NCBI GenBank assembly: GCA_963578825.1
Contig: CAUZDW010000017.1
Coordinates: 1-64,000, forward strand
Source: JAJDNS01 sp963578825
GTDB taxonomy: Bacteria > Acidobacteriota > Vicinamibacteria > Fen-336
DNA length: 64,000 bases
Direction of reading: 5' to 3'
Shown here: piece after piece, positions 40,300 through 49,288 of the stretch
How positions within the stretch are numbered: the first letter of the stretch is position 1
How the letters are laid out: every line of letters begins with the position of its first letter
Notes under the pieces: generated by a model
The model's input: only the letters and a program-made list of their open reading frames with translations
Told to the model about the DNA's origin: nothing
The model's database searches: none
Program-made: the position numbers and the translations under genes

Positions 40300-42660
40300 A
40301 TGAGCGAAGAAGGGTTCTCGAAGGTTCATCTCGGTCGGGCGGCCAGCGACAGGCCGGGGCGCGACCCCGTGTGCGGCATGCTCGTCGACCGCGCCCATCC
40401 CCCGGGCGGATCCTTCGAGCGTGCCGGCGAGACCTGGTTCTTCTGCAACCCGACCTGCCGAGAGAAGTTCATCGCAAACCCCGAGCGGTTCCTCGAGGCG
40501 TCGCCCGAGCCCGAGCCGGCGCCCCCGGTCGCCGAGGGTGAGAGCGTCGAATGGATCTGCCCGATGGACCCAGAGGTCCTGGAGACGAAGCCGGGCCCCT
40601 GTCCCATCTGCGGCATGGCGCTCGAGCCGCGGGTCGTCACCGCGGCCGACGGGACGAGCCCCGAGCTCGAGGACATGACCCGGCGCCTCCGGGTCGCCAC
40701 CATCTTGACCGCTCCGCTCCTCGCCGTTGCCATGGGCGCCATGGTGCCCGCGCTCGGGGTTCACCGGCTGCTGTCCCCGGGTTTCCTGGCCTGGCTCGAG
40801 CTCTTCCTGGCCACCCCCGTCGTGCTGTGGGCTGGCTGGCCGTTCTTCCAGAGGATGTGGGCCAGCGTGCGGACAGGCCGACTCAACATGTTCACCCTCA
40901 TCGGCATCGGAACAGGGGTGGCGTGGCTGTACAGCGTGGTCGCGGTGCTCGCGCCGGATCTCTTCCCCGGGTCCTTCCGTGGTCACGGCGGTACCGTCGA
41001 TCGCTACTTCGAGTCCGCTGCGGTCATCGTGGCCCTCGTCCTCTTCGGCCAGGTTCTGGAGCTGCGGGCCCGGCATCGAACGAGCGGCGCCATCCGGGCG
41101 CTTCTCGGGCTCGCCCCCAAGACCGCCAGACGCCTCGCCGACGACGGGAGCGAGGCGGACGTGCCCCTCGAGCACGTGCAGCCGGCGGACCGTCTCCGCG
41201 TCCGGCCCGGAGAGACGGTGCCGGTCGACGGGATCGTCCTCGAGGGAGCCAGCGCCGTCGACGAGTCGATGGTCACCGGCGAGCCGGTGCCGGCGGAGAA
41301 GGGTCCAGGCGACCCGGTGACCGGCGCCACCCTCAACGGGACGGGTGGCTTCGTGATGAAGGCGCAGCGGGTGGGGCGCGACACGCTTCTCGCCCACATC
41401 GTGCAGCTCGTGGCCGAGGCTCAGAGGAGCCGGGCCCCGATGCAACGCCTTGCCGACACCGTGGCCGCCTGGTTCGTCCCCGCAGTCCTGGGCATCGCCG
41501 CACTCGCCTTCTTCGTCTGGAGTGCCCTCGGTCCCGAGCCCCGGTTCGTCTATGCCCTCGTTGCAGCCATATCCGTTCTGATCATCGCGTGCCCATGTGC
41601 CCTCGGCCTCGCCACGCCGATGTCCATCATGGTGGGCGTGGGGCGCGGGGCGAGCGCGGGGGTCCTGATCCGCGACGCCGAAGCCCTCGAAACGCTGGCC
41701 GCCGTCGACACGCTCGTGCTCGACAAGACAGGCACGCTCACCGAAGGCCGGCCACGCCTCGAGACTGTGATCGACCTGGAGGGAGACGGGGAAGACGCGG
41801 CGCTCGCCCTAGCCGCGAGCCTCGAGAGGGGGAGTGAACACCCGCTGGCCAGGGCCATCGTCGGCGCGGCGGAGAAGCGGGGCCTCACTCTCGAGCCGGT
41901 GACGGGCTTTCACTCCGCCACCGGCCGGGGTGTGAGCGGCACCGTGCGCGACCGCGCGCTCGCGCTGGGAAACCGGGCGCACTTCGACGAGCTCGGCATC
42001 GACGCGACCCTGCTCGAGGAGCAGGCGAAGAGCGAGCGCCAGGAGGGGAGGACCGTCGTCTTCCTCGCGGTCGACGGCCGCCCACGGGCGCTTCTGTCCG
42101 TGGCCGATCCCATCAAGGACACAACACCCGAAGCCATCCGAGCGCTCCGCGACGAGGGGCTCGAGATCAACCTGCTGACCGGGGACAGCCGCACAGCGGC
42201 CGAAGCGGTGGCGCGCACCCTGGGGATCACGCGGGTCGAGGCCGAGGTGCTGCCCGACCGCAAGGAGGAGGTCGTCCGCCGCCTCCAATCGGAGGGTCGG
42301 GTCGTGGCCATGGCCGGCGACGGCATCAATGATGCCCCTGCCCTGGCGGCGGCGAGCGTCGGAATCGCGATGGGCACCGGTACGGACGTGGCCATGCAGA
42401 GTGCCGGCGTCACCCTCGTGAAGGGGGACCTGCGGGGCATCGTTCGCGCCCGCCGCCTGTCGCGAGCCACGGTGAGCAACATCCGGCAGAATCTCTTCTG
42501 GGCCTTCTTCTACAACGCTCTCGGGATCCCCATTGCCGCCGGCGTGCTGTATCCCTGGCTCGGCTGGCTGCTGTCGCCCATGCTGGCTGCCGCCGCCATG
42601 AGCCTGAGCTCGGTCACCGTCATCACGAACGCCCTCAGGCTTCGGCGTGTCGAGCTTTAG
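40300..42660 (+). CDS. Copper-translocating P1B-type ATPase with YHS and HMBD metal domains
   Basis: This 786-residue exporter starts with a YHS domain (DPVCGMLVD, FFCNPTCREKF) and a heavy-metal-binding domain (WICPMDPEVLETKPGPCPICG) instead of the usual HMA domains. The core then shows the actuator TGEPVP, the membrane metal site IACPCALGLATP, the phosphorylation site DKTGTLTEG, the nucleotide-binding SEHPLARAI, and the hinge GDGINDAPAL. It most likely exports Cu(I). The ATG is preceded by AGAAGGAAG. The stop lies about 110 bp before the next gene. No CueR-type regulator is adjacent. Confidence 0.94.
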   Translation: MSEEGFSKVHLGRAASDRPGRDPVCGMLVDRAHPPGGSFERAGETWFFCNPTCREKFIANPERFLEASPEPEPAPPVAEGESVEWICPMDPEVLETKPGPCPICGMALEPRVVTAADGTSPELEDMTRRLRVATILTAPLLAVAMGAMVPALGVHRLLSPGFLAWLELFLATPVVLWAGWPFFQRMWASVRTGRLNMFTLIGIGTGVAWLYSVVAVLAPDLFPGSFRGHGGTVDRYFESAAVIVALVLFGQVLELRARHRTSGAIRALLGLAPKTARRLADDGSEADVPLEHVQPADRLRVRPGETVPVDGIVLEGASAVDESMVTGEPVPAEKGPGDPVTGATLNGTGGFVMKAQRVGRDTLLAHIVQLVAEAQRSRAPMQRLADTVAAWFVPAVLGIAALAFFVWSALGPEPRFVYALVAAISVLIIACPCALGLATPMSIMVGVGRGASAGVLIRDAEALETLAAVDTLVLDKTGTLTEGRPRLETVIDLEGDGEDAALALAASLERGSEHPLARAIVGAAEKRGLTLEPVTGFHSATGRGVSGTVRDRALALGNRAHFDELGIDATLLEEQAKSERQEGRTVVFLAVDGRPRALLSVADPIKDTTPEAIRALRDEGLEINLLTGDSRTAAEAVARTLGITRVEAEVLPDRKEEVVRRLQSEGRVVAMAGDGINDAPALAAASVGIAMGTGTDVAMQSAGVTLVKGDLRGIVRARRLSRATVSNIRQNLFWAFFYNALGIPIAAGVLYPWLGWLLSPMLAAAAMSLSSVTVITNALRLRRVEL

Positions 42661-42769
42661 CCAGCGGCGACTCGGGCGCGCAGTCGCCTCGGCAGCAGTA
42701 CCATGGAGGCGCTCGCCCGCGCCGACGCGACACCTCTCGCCGGCGAAACGCGGCTGAACGAGGCACGGC

Positions 42770-43552
42770 GTGCGATTTTCGTACTGGCTGATCGGCATCT
42801 CAATCGGGTTCGTGATTCTCGAGCGACTGGTCCCCTGGCGGAACGGGCAGAGGCTCTTCCGTCCGGGCTGGCTGCGAGACGTGGGTTTCCTCGCCTTGAA
42901 CGGGCATTTTTTCTCGCTCCTGACCGCCGGCCTCACCGGCTGGGTGGCCCTGCAGGCGACCCGGCTGCTCCAGGACGCCGGGGTGACCCTCCAGGGGTCA
43001 CCCGTTCCGGGATGGCCCCCCTGGTCCCAGTTCCTCGTGTTTTTCGTGCTGGCGGACCTCATCCAATGGACCGTGCACAACATGCTCCACCGGGTGCCCG
43101 TCCTCTGGGCGTTCCACAAGGTGCACCACTCGATCCACACCATGGATTTCATCGGGAACTTCCGATTTCACTGGATGGAGATCCTCGTCTACAAGACCGC
43201 CCAGTGGCTCCCCCTCGTCCTACTCGGCGCCGCTCCCGGGGTCACCTTCTGGGTCTTTGTCTTCACCACGTTCTGGGGCGACCTCAACCATGCCAACTTG
43301 AACGTCAGCCTCGGCCCCCTGGGCTACGTCTTCAACAGCCCTCGGATGCACCTGTGGCATCACGACGCCTCCGACGAAGGGGGCACGGCCAAGAACTTCG
43401 GCATCGTTCTCTCGTGCTGGGACTTCCTGTTTGGAACCGCGTTCTGGCCACGGGATCGGAGCCCCGAGCGGCTCGGCTACCCCGATGATGAGTCGATGCC
43501 GGAGGGCTTCCTCGGCCAGGTCGCGTGGCCGCTCGCGCGCCGGCGGGTCTGA
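42770..43552 (+). CDS. Sterol desaturase/fatty acid hydroxylase superfamily membrane protein
   Basis: This 260-residue protein has four hydrophobic segments and the histidine boxes of the di-iron hydroxylase family: HNMLHRVPVLWAFHKVHHS (H-x3-H and H-x2-HH), a middle NHAN region, and the last box HLWHHDAS. It would hydroxylate or desaturate a lipid with O2. The substrate (sterol, carotenoid or fatty acid) cannot be read. It begins at a GTG, and no strong ribosome binding site is visible. The glycosyltransferase gene follows 21 bp downstream on the same strand. Confidence 0.87.
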   Translation: MRFSYWLIGISIGFVILERLVPWRNGQRLFRPGWLRDVGFLALNGHFFSLLTAGLTGWVALQATRLLQDAGVTLQGSPVPGWPPWSQFLVFFVLADLIQWTVHNMLHRVPVLWAFHKVHHSIHTMDFIGNFRFHWMEILVYKTAQWLPLVLLGAAPGVTFWVFVFTTFWGDLNHANLNVSLGPLGYVFNSPRMHLWHHDASDEGGTAKNFGIVLSCWDFLFGTAFWPRDRSPERLGYPDDESMPEGFLGQVAWPLARRRV

Positions 43553-43573
43553 ACGTCTGACCGGGGAAGCGCC

Positions 43574-45112
43574 ATGACGGGGGTCGTCTCCGGCTCGCCT
43601 CCGTCGCGGCTCGAGCGCCTCGCCGATCTGGCTCCGGCGCTCGGCCTGCTTCTCTTTCATCTCGCGCTCCTCCCGGGCTACGGCGTCTTCCGCGACGAGC
43701 TGTACTACATGGCCTGCGGGCGACACCCCGCCTGGGGCTACGTGGACCACCCACCCCTCGTGGGGTGGGTGGTCTGGGCGGTCCGGCAGCTCGCCGGTGA
43801 CTCTCACCTTGCCTTGCGCGTCGTGGCAGCCCTCGCCGCTGCCGCGACCGTCTTCGTCACGGCGCGCATCGCGAAGGAGCTCGGGGGCGGTCCTTTCGCG
43901 CGCTTTCTCGCCGGCCTCGCCCTGGCCGTCCTGCCCATCTCCCTGGCCCTCGGCAGCGTCTACTCGATGAACGTGTTCGACCTGTTCTTCTGGGCCATCC
44001 TCTTCTGGATCGTCGTGCGGCTCCTTTCGGGCGGGGACGAGCGGCTGTGGCTCGTCTTTGGCCTGGTCGCGGGCGTCGGCCTTCTGAACAAGATCAGCGT
44101 CTTCTTCCTGGGCTTCGGCCTCGTGGTCGGGCTGGTGCTCGGGCGTCGATGGGACGTCTTCCGTACGCGCTGGCTCTGGATCGGCGCCGCGCTCGCCGCG
44201 CTCGTCTTTCTTCCGCACATCGTCTGGCAGCACGGCCACGACTGGCCGACCCTCGAGTTCATGGCGAACGCACGCCGAGACAAGATGATCTCGCTCCCGA
44301 TCCCGGCCTTCCTGGTGCAGACGATCCAGCAGACCGTCGTCGCCTCCTGGCTCTGGATCCTGGGTCTGGGCTGGCTCCTCCTGGCCCGCGGGGCGGTGCC
44401 CTTCCGCACCCTGGGCTTCCTTTTTCTCGCCGTCGTCGCCGTCCTCGCCCTCACCGGGGGCAAGCCCTACTACCTGGCCGCCGCCTATGGTGCACCACTT
44501 GCCGCCGGTGCCGTGGCCCTCGAGCGGGCAACTGCAGGGGCGACCCGGTGGGCGCGCCCGGTCCTCGCTGCCCTCGTCCTCGCCGGCGGCCTTCTTCTGT
44601 CTCCTTTCGGCCGCCCCGTCCTCGCGGTCGACACTTACGTGCGCTACGGGGCAGTCCTTGGGATCGGTCCGTCGACCGACGAGCGCAAGGAGGTTGGACG
44701 TCTTTCCCAGTTCTACGCCGACATGCACGGCTGGCGGGAGATGGCAGAAACGGTGTCCGGCGTCGTGCGTGCCCTTCCCGCGGAGGAGCGGGCCGAGGCC
44801 TGCATCTTCGCTGGGAACTACGGCGAGGCCGGCGCCATGGAGTACTTCGGTCCCGCCCTGGCGCTGCCACCAACCCTGTCGGCGCACAACAGCTATTGGC
44901 TCTGGGGGCCCGGCCGTTGCACGGGTGAGGTGCTCCTCGTCCTCGGCGTGGCGCGGGAGCGCATCGACGAGCTCTTCGAGACGGTGGAGCTGGGCGCGAC
45001 GGTCACGTGCCTCAACTGCATGCCCTACGAGTCCGACCTTCCGATCTGGATCGGGAGGGGGTTGAAGGGGTCACTTCCGGAGCTCTGGCCCGAGGCCCGT
45101 CACTTCCAGTAG
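43574..45112 (+). CDS. GT39/ArnT-like integral membrane glycosyltransferase
   Basis: This 512-residue protein has about ten membrane helices. The first periplasmic loop contains the acidic pair in GVFRDELYYMACGRH and the family motif WGYVDHPPLVGW, as in polyprenyl-phosphate-dependent transferases of the PMT/ArnT clan. The second half has a soluble C-terminal domain (AEACIFAGNYGEAGAMEYFG). It probably transfers a sugar from an undecaprenyl-phosphate carrier to lipid, glycan or protein outside the membrane. It begins at ATG with GGGGAAG upstream and converges on the phosphohexomutase pair. Confidence 0.85.
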   Translation: MTGVVSGSPPSRLERLADLAPALGLLLFHLALLPGYGVFRDELYYMACGRHPAWGYVDHPPLVGWVVWAVRQLAGDSHLALRVVAALAAAATVFVTARIAKELGGGPFARFLAGLALAVLPISLALGSVYSMNVFDLFFWAILFWIVVRLLSGGDERLWLVFGLVAGVGLLNKISVFFLGFGLVVGLVLGRRWDVFRTRWLWIGAALAALVFLPHIVWQHGHDWPTLEFMANARRDKMISLPIPAFLVQTIQQTVVASWLWILGLGWLLLARGAVPFRTLGFLFLAVVAVLALTGGKPYYLAAAYGAPLAAGAVALERATAGATRWARPVLAALVLAGGLLLSPFGRPVLAVDTYVRYGAVLGIGPSTDERKEVGRLSQFYADMHGWREMAETVSGVVRALPAEERAEACIFAGNYGEAGAMEYFGPALALPPTLSAHNSYWLWGPGRCTGEVLLVLGVARERIDELFETVELGATVTCLNCMPYESDLPIWIGRGLKGSLPELWPEARHFQ

Positions 45113-45152
45113 GCACACCGCGGGGGGAGTCCGCCACCCTGGGCGACCCCTC

Positions 45153-46523
45153 CTACGCGGACGAGAGCCCGAGCAGCGTCTCCACCTCGGCCTCCGCGCG
45201 CTCGGCGAGGGCCCGGGCCGCGCTCTCGGTGGAGGCCTCCGCGATCACACGGACGATCGGCTCCGTGTTGGAGGGACGCACGATGTACCAGCCCTCCGAG
45301 GTCCGCACCTTGACCCCGTCCCGCAGGTCAGGCGAGCGATCGGCCCACGCCTCGCGGGCTCTCTCGATCAACACCCGCGCCCGGTCGACGGGGCAGTGGC
45401 GCTGGAGCTTCACGACCCGAAAGCCGTCGTACGGTGCGGCCAGCTCGGCGACCGATCGCCCGGTCTCCGACAACCGGTGCAGGATGAGGGCCATCCCGAC
45501 GAGGCTGTCCCGGGCGAAGTTGACCCTCGGGTAGAGGACGCCGCCGTTGCCCTCGCCGCCGATCACCGCACCCGAGCGGCGCATGCCCTCGGCCACGTGC
45601 GCCTCGCCGATCCGGGTGCGGGTGACTTCGGCGCCGTAGCGCGACGCCATGGCCTCCACGGCGTCGGTGGTGGCCAGGTTCGCCACCACCGGCCCCGGCG
45701 TGTGGGCGAGGACCTGTTCGGCGGCGAGGACGAGGGTCAGCTCCTCGCCGATCGGCTGCCCCTGGGCATCGACGACGGCGAGCCGATCGCCGTCCATGTC
45801 CTGGGCGAAGCCCACGTCGGCGCCGTTTTTCCGAACCGCGTCGCCGAGCGCGCCGAGGTTCTCGGGGATGGGCTCGGCGGGCCGCGGGAAACGACCGTCC
45901 GCGGTCGTGTGGATGGCCACGGCCTTCGCGCCGATCGCCTCGACCAACCGCGATGCTGCCACGCACGCTGCCCCGCCTCCGGGGTCGACGGCCACCACGA
46001 GCCCTTTTCCGCCTTTCGGCAGCGGGCCGATGCCCTCGACGACCGCCCGGACGTGTCGCTCGACGGCGTCCTCGATCCGCTCGGGGGACCGCTGCGTGGA
46101 TCCGGGCACCTTCGCGTACTGCCCCTGGTGGTAGATGTCGAGCAGCTCCCGCCCTCGCGCCGGCCCCAGGAAGAGGCCGTCCCCGCCGACGAACTTGAGG
46201 GCGTTCCATTCGGGAGGGTTGTGGCTCGCCGTGATGGCGATGCCACCCCTGGCGCCAAGCTGTCGCACGAGAAGCTGGACGGTGGGCGTGGGGCAGACCC
46301 CGAGATCGCTCACGCGGCACCCGCTGGAGACCAGCCCTGCCACCACCGCCTGGCGCACCATCTCGCCCGACGTGCGCGGGTCGCGCCCGATGACCACTCG
46401 GCCGCCGCCCACGTATGTTCCGAAGGCCTGGGCGAAGCGCGCCACCATCTCCGGGGTGAGGGAGTCTCCGACCACGCCTCGGACGCCGGAGATGCTGATC
46501 TTCAGGGTCGGGATGGCCTTCAT
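45153..46523 (-). CDS. glmM: Phosphohexomutase, phosphoglucosamine mutase-like (catalytically complete)
   Basis: This 456-residue enzyme of the alpha-D-phosphohexomutase superfamily has the phosphoserine loop IAITASHNPPEWNALKF with Ser100, the metal loop AQDMDGDRLAVVD, the sugar-binding loop IGGEGNGGVLYP and the C-terminal phosphate-binding loop RPSNTEPIVRVIAEA. It most likely makes glucosamine-1-phosphate for UDP-GlcNAc, although phosphomannomutase activity cannot be excluded. The ATG overlaps the stop of the upstream paralog by four bases (ATGA), so the tandem copies are translationally coupled. The frame is open upstream of the ATG, but that part is inside the paralog. Confidence 0.85.
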   Translation of the reverse strand: MKAIPTLKISISGVRGVVGDSLTPEMVARFAQAFGTYVGGGRVVIGRDPRTSGEMVRQAVVAGLVSSGCRVSDLGVCPTPTVQLLVRQLGARGGIAITASHNPPEWNALKFVGGDGLFLGPARGRELLDIYHQGQYAKVPGSTQRSPERIEDAVERHVRAVVEGIGPLPKGGKGLVVAVDPGGGAACVAASRLVEAIGAKAVAIHTTADGRFPRPAEPIPENLGALGDAVRKNGADVGFAQDMDGDRLAVVDAQGQPIGEELTLVLAAEQVLAHTPGPVVANLATTDAVEAMASRYGAEVTRTRIGEAHVAEGMRRSGAVIGGEGNGGVLYPRVNFARDSLVGMALILHRLSETGRSVAELAAPYDGFRVVKLQRHCPVDRARVLIERAREAWADRSPDLRDGVKVRTSEGWYIVRPSNTEPIVRVIAEASTESAARALAERAEAEVETLLGLSSA

Positions 46524-47869
46524 GCCTTGAGCCTCTCCCGGGCCCAGTCCAGAAGCTCCTGCGCGCGGGACGCGTCTTCCGCCTCGGCGATGATGCGGAC
46601 GAGCGACTGCGTGTTCGAGGCTCGGACGTGGACCCATCCATCCGGCCACGAGAGCTTCACTCCGTCGGTGTGATCCGCCGTGACCCCCTCCAGGGCGCTC
46701 ACGGCCTCGCGGAACTCCGCCAGGGCGGAGTAGAGGAGGCTGGGGGGCACCGGGATCGCGATCTTGCGCACCGCGAGGGTGGGAAGTGCGGCGACGAGCT
46801 GCGAGAGGGCTCGCTTCCGGCTCGCCATGTGTCCGAGCAGGAGCCCGATCGTGGCCGCGGAGTCGTGTGTCGCGTGGACGGTCGGCACCGCGACGCCGCC
46901 GTTGCCCTCGCCCCCCACGACCGCGTGGTGCTCGACGATGGCTTGCGAGACGTAGGCTTGGCCCACCGGCGTCCGGACCACCCTCGCGCCGTGAGCGGCG
47001 GCCACCCGCTCCACCAGCCCGGTGGTGGAGACGTTCGTCACGACCGGTCCCACGTTGCGGGAGAGCGCCGCCTCGACGGCGAGGGGCAGGGTCAGCTCCT
47101 CCGAGAGCGGCTGAGCGGTCTCGTCCACGAGGCTCATTCGCTCACCGTCGGCGTCGAGGACGAGACCCAGGTCCGCCTTGCCCGCGCGAACCACGGCCCG
47201 AGCCTGCGAGGCGGTGGCGATCGACGGCTCGGGCAGCCGGGGAAAGGGAAGCGACGGATCGTCGTTGATCGGCAGCACCTCGCAGCCCAGAGCGGTGAGC
47301 CAGCGCGGGACGAGGACGGCGCAGGAGCCGTTTCCGCAGTCGACGGCCACGCGAAGGCGGCGTGCCCCGATGGCCTCGGTCTCGAACGCCGCGGTGAGGA
47401 CCTCGAGGTGATGAGAGACCGCGTCCTCGTGTGCGACCGCCGTGGCGAGGCGGTCCCAGCCGGCTCTTTCCACCGCACCCTGATGGAAGACGTCGAGCAG
47501 CTCCTCGCCCTGGACGGCGCTCAGGTAGAGCCCGTCTCCCCGAACGAACTTGAGGGCGTTCCACTCCGGCGGGTTGTGGCCGCCGGTGATCGAGACGCCC
47601 CCGCTCGCCCCGAGCCACGGCACGGCGAGCTGGAGGCTCGGCGTGGGACAGACGCCGAGATCCACGACCTCGCACCCCACGGACATGAGCCCGGCCGTCA
47701 CCGCCGCCTGCACCATCGGGCCGGACGGCCGCGGGTCGCGACACACCAGCACCCGGCCGCCGTCCAGGTACGCGCCAAACGCCTCGGCAAAGCGCACCAC
47801 CAGGTCCGGCGTCAGCGTTTGTCCGACGACGCCCCGCACCCCGGTGATCCCGATCTTGAGAGGTTCCAC
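46520..47869 (-). CDS. Phosphohexomutase paralog lacking the catalytic serine
   Basis: This 449-residue paralog of the downstream gene aligns along its full length (ITGVRGVVGQTLTPDLVVRF, CPTPSLQLAVPWLGASGG). Its active-site loop reads SITGGHNPPEWNALKF: the phosphorylated serine is Gly97. The metal loop is DADGERMSLVD (Asp to Glu, altered spacing of charges), and the phosphate loop is RASNTQSLVRIIAEA, with both Pro and Glu replaced. GGEGNGG for sugar binding is kept. It is predicted to be inactive as a mutase but able to bind sugar phosphate or dimerise with the active copy. It starts at GTG and is first in the two-gene operon. Confidence 0.85.
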   Translation of the reverse strand: MEPLKIGITGVRGVVGQTLTPDLVVRFAEAFGAYLDGGRVLVCRDPRPSGPMVQAAVTAGLMSVGCEVVDLGVCPTPSLQLAVPWLGASGGVSITGGHNPPEWNALKFVRGDGLYLSAVQGEELLDVFHQGAVERAGWDRLATAVAHEDAVSHHLEVLTAAFETEAIGARRLRVAVDCGNGSCAVLVPRWLTALGCEVLPINDDPSLPFPRLPEPSIATASQARAVVRAGKADLGLVLDADGERMSLVDETAQPLSEELTLPLAVEAALSRNVGPVVTNVSTTGLVERVAAAHGARVVRTPVGQAYVSQAIVEHHAVVGGEGNGGVAVPTVHATHDSAATIGLLLGHMASRKRALSQLVAALPTLAVRKIAIPVPPSLLYSALAEFREAVSALEGVTADHTDGVKLSWPDGWVHVRASNTQSLVRIIAEAEDASRAQELLDWARERLKA

Positions 47870-47945
47870 TTTCCGGACCGATTGCCCCGCGCATGGTCCG
47901 CTCCGGGACGCCGCACGTCAAGGGCCCGTGTCCCGCGTTCGCCGC

Positions 47946-47975
47946 TTGCACTGGGGAGGCCGCGCCTCCTAGAGT
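47946..47975 (+). promoter_or_regulatory. Promoter giving a probably leaderless SCO-lipoprotein transcript
   Basis: TTGCAC (47946-47951) and TAGAGT (47970-47975) are 18 bp apart. Only six bases separate the -10 box from the ATG at 47982, so transcription should start at or beside the start codon. No ribosome binding site lies between. Confidence 0.55.
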
Positions 47976-47981
47976 GGCACG

Positions 47982-48881
47982 ATGTTCCGCGCCCGCCGTT
48001 GCACGCGCCTTCTTCTCATGTCGATCCTCGTTGCTGCTGGCTGCACCGGTCCGCCCCTCGAGTCCGGGGCGCAGAGCTACCTGCTCGAGGGCACCGTCGT
48101 CGAGGTGGACCCTGCCAACCGCAAGATCACCATCAACCACACGGAGATCCCGGGTTTCATGCCCGCCATGATCATGCCCTTCGCCGTGCGCAGGGAGGAC
48201 GCCGCGCTCCTCGACATCGTCTCTCCCGGAGACGAGGTGACGGCCCGGCTCGTCGTCCCCGACACGCGCTACTGGCTCGAGGCGCTCGTCGTCGTCAAGC
48301 CGGGCACGCCGGATCCGTCCGCGACGGCGCGACCCCTGTTGCACGGCCTGCACCCGGGGGAGGCGCTGCCCGAGGTGGCCCTCGTGAACCAGGCGGGCGA
48401 TGCCGTGCGTCTCTCGGACTACCGGGGGCGCGCCCTGGCGCTCACCTTCATCTTCACGCGGTGCCCTCTTCCCGACTTCTGTCCGCGCATGATGAACCGC
48501 TTTGCGGAGGTCCACGACGCGCTCGTGGACGATGAGGAGCTGCTCTCTCGCACTCACCTGTTGACGGTCAGCTTCGACACCGAGCACGACACGCCCGAGG
48601 TGCTCCTCGCGTACGGCAAGCCTTTCCAGAAGACGGCCCCTCCCTTTTCCCATTGGGAGCTCGCCGGCGGGACAAACGAGGCCGTACGGACCCTGGCAGG
48701 CGCCCTTGCCCTGGATTACGACGAAGAAGAGGGATCCTTCGCCCACAACCTGCGCACGGCGGTCATCGACCCGGAGGGGAATCTCCACAGGCTCTACAGG
48801 GGCAACGAGTGGACGGCGGAAGAGCTGCTTCTTGATCTTCGCGCTGCCGCCGGAGAAGAAGGCCAGGGGGAAGGGGCATGA
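47982..48881 (+). CDS. SCO1/SenC-type lipoprotein with N-terminal copper-binding (CusF-like) domain
   Basis: This 299-residue lipoprotein has the lipobox LVAAGCTG. The first domain reads VEVDPANRKITINHTEIPG then MPAMIMPFAV, the Met/His-rich motif of copper-binding CusF-like (copper-efflux) domains. The second is a thioredoxin-fold SCO domain with RCPLPDFCPRM (C-x5-C variant of the CxxxC pair) and the copper His in FAHNLRTAVIDPEG. It probably delivers copper to cytochrome oxidase or handles copper redox outside the inner membrane. Divergent from the phosphohexomutases; the copper ATPase is about 5 kb away. Confidence 0.85.
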   Translation: MFRARRCTRLLLMSILVAAGCTGPPLESGAQSYLLEGTVVEVDPANRKITINHTEIPGFMPAMIMPFAVRREDAALLDIVSPGDEVTARLVVPDTRYWLEALVVVKPGTPDPSATARPLLHGLHPGEALPEVALVNQAGDAVRLSDYRGRALALTFIFTRCPLPDFCPRMMNRFAEVHDALVDDEELLSRTHLLTVSFDTEHDTPEVLLAYGKPFQKTAPPFSHWELAGGTNEAVRTLAGALALDYDEEEGSFAHNLRTAVIDPEGNLHRLYRGNEWTAEELLLDLRAAAGEEGQGEGA

Positions 48882-48888
48882 CTCCACC

Positions 48889-49272
48889 GACGGCTGGCAG
48901 GCGACGCTCAGGCACATCGCTCTCGAAGGGCGGGTCTTTGTTTTGGCTTGCAACCAGTTCGTCACCCGTGCCGACTACCCGGAGGATTTCGAGCTGAAGG
49001 ACGCCCTGGCCGCGGCCCCTGAGGTGCTCTCTCGGGGCGGCAGCGCCATCGTGGCGCCGAACGGCGACTACCTGGCCGAGCCTCTCTACGGCCGTGAAGG
49101 GATCCTGACCGCCGATCTCGACCTCGGCCTCGTCACCGAGGGGCGCCAGCTTCTCGACGTGAGCGGCCACTACTCGCACCCCGACACGCTGTGGCTTGGG
49201 ACATCCATGCCATCGGACCGACCCTCGTCTTCGCCCTCGCCCCCGGCCACGACAGGCGGGCACAGCTCATGA
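48889..49272 (+). pseudogene. C-terminal fragment of a nitrilase-family hydrolase
   Basis: The frame reads WQATLRHIALEGRVFVLACN, PEVLSRGGSAIVAPNGDYLA and GREGILTADLDLG, which is the C-terminal third of nitrilase/cyanide hydratase enzymes, including the region after the catalytic cysteine. The Glu-Lys-Cys triad positions lie upstream in full proteins and are absent here, and there is no start codon; the fragment begins right after the SCO gene. The last 25 residues are unrelated. It is a deletion remnant fused against the neighbour. Confidence 0.68.
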
Positions 49273-49288
49273 GCCTGGAGAGCCTCCG

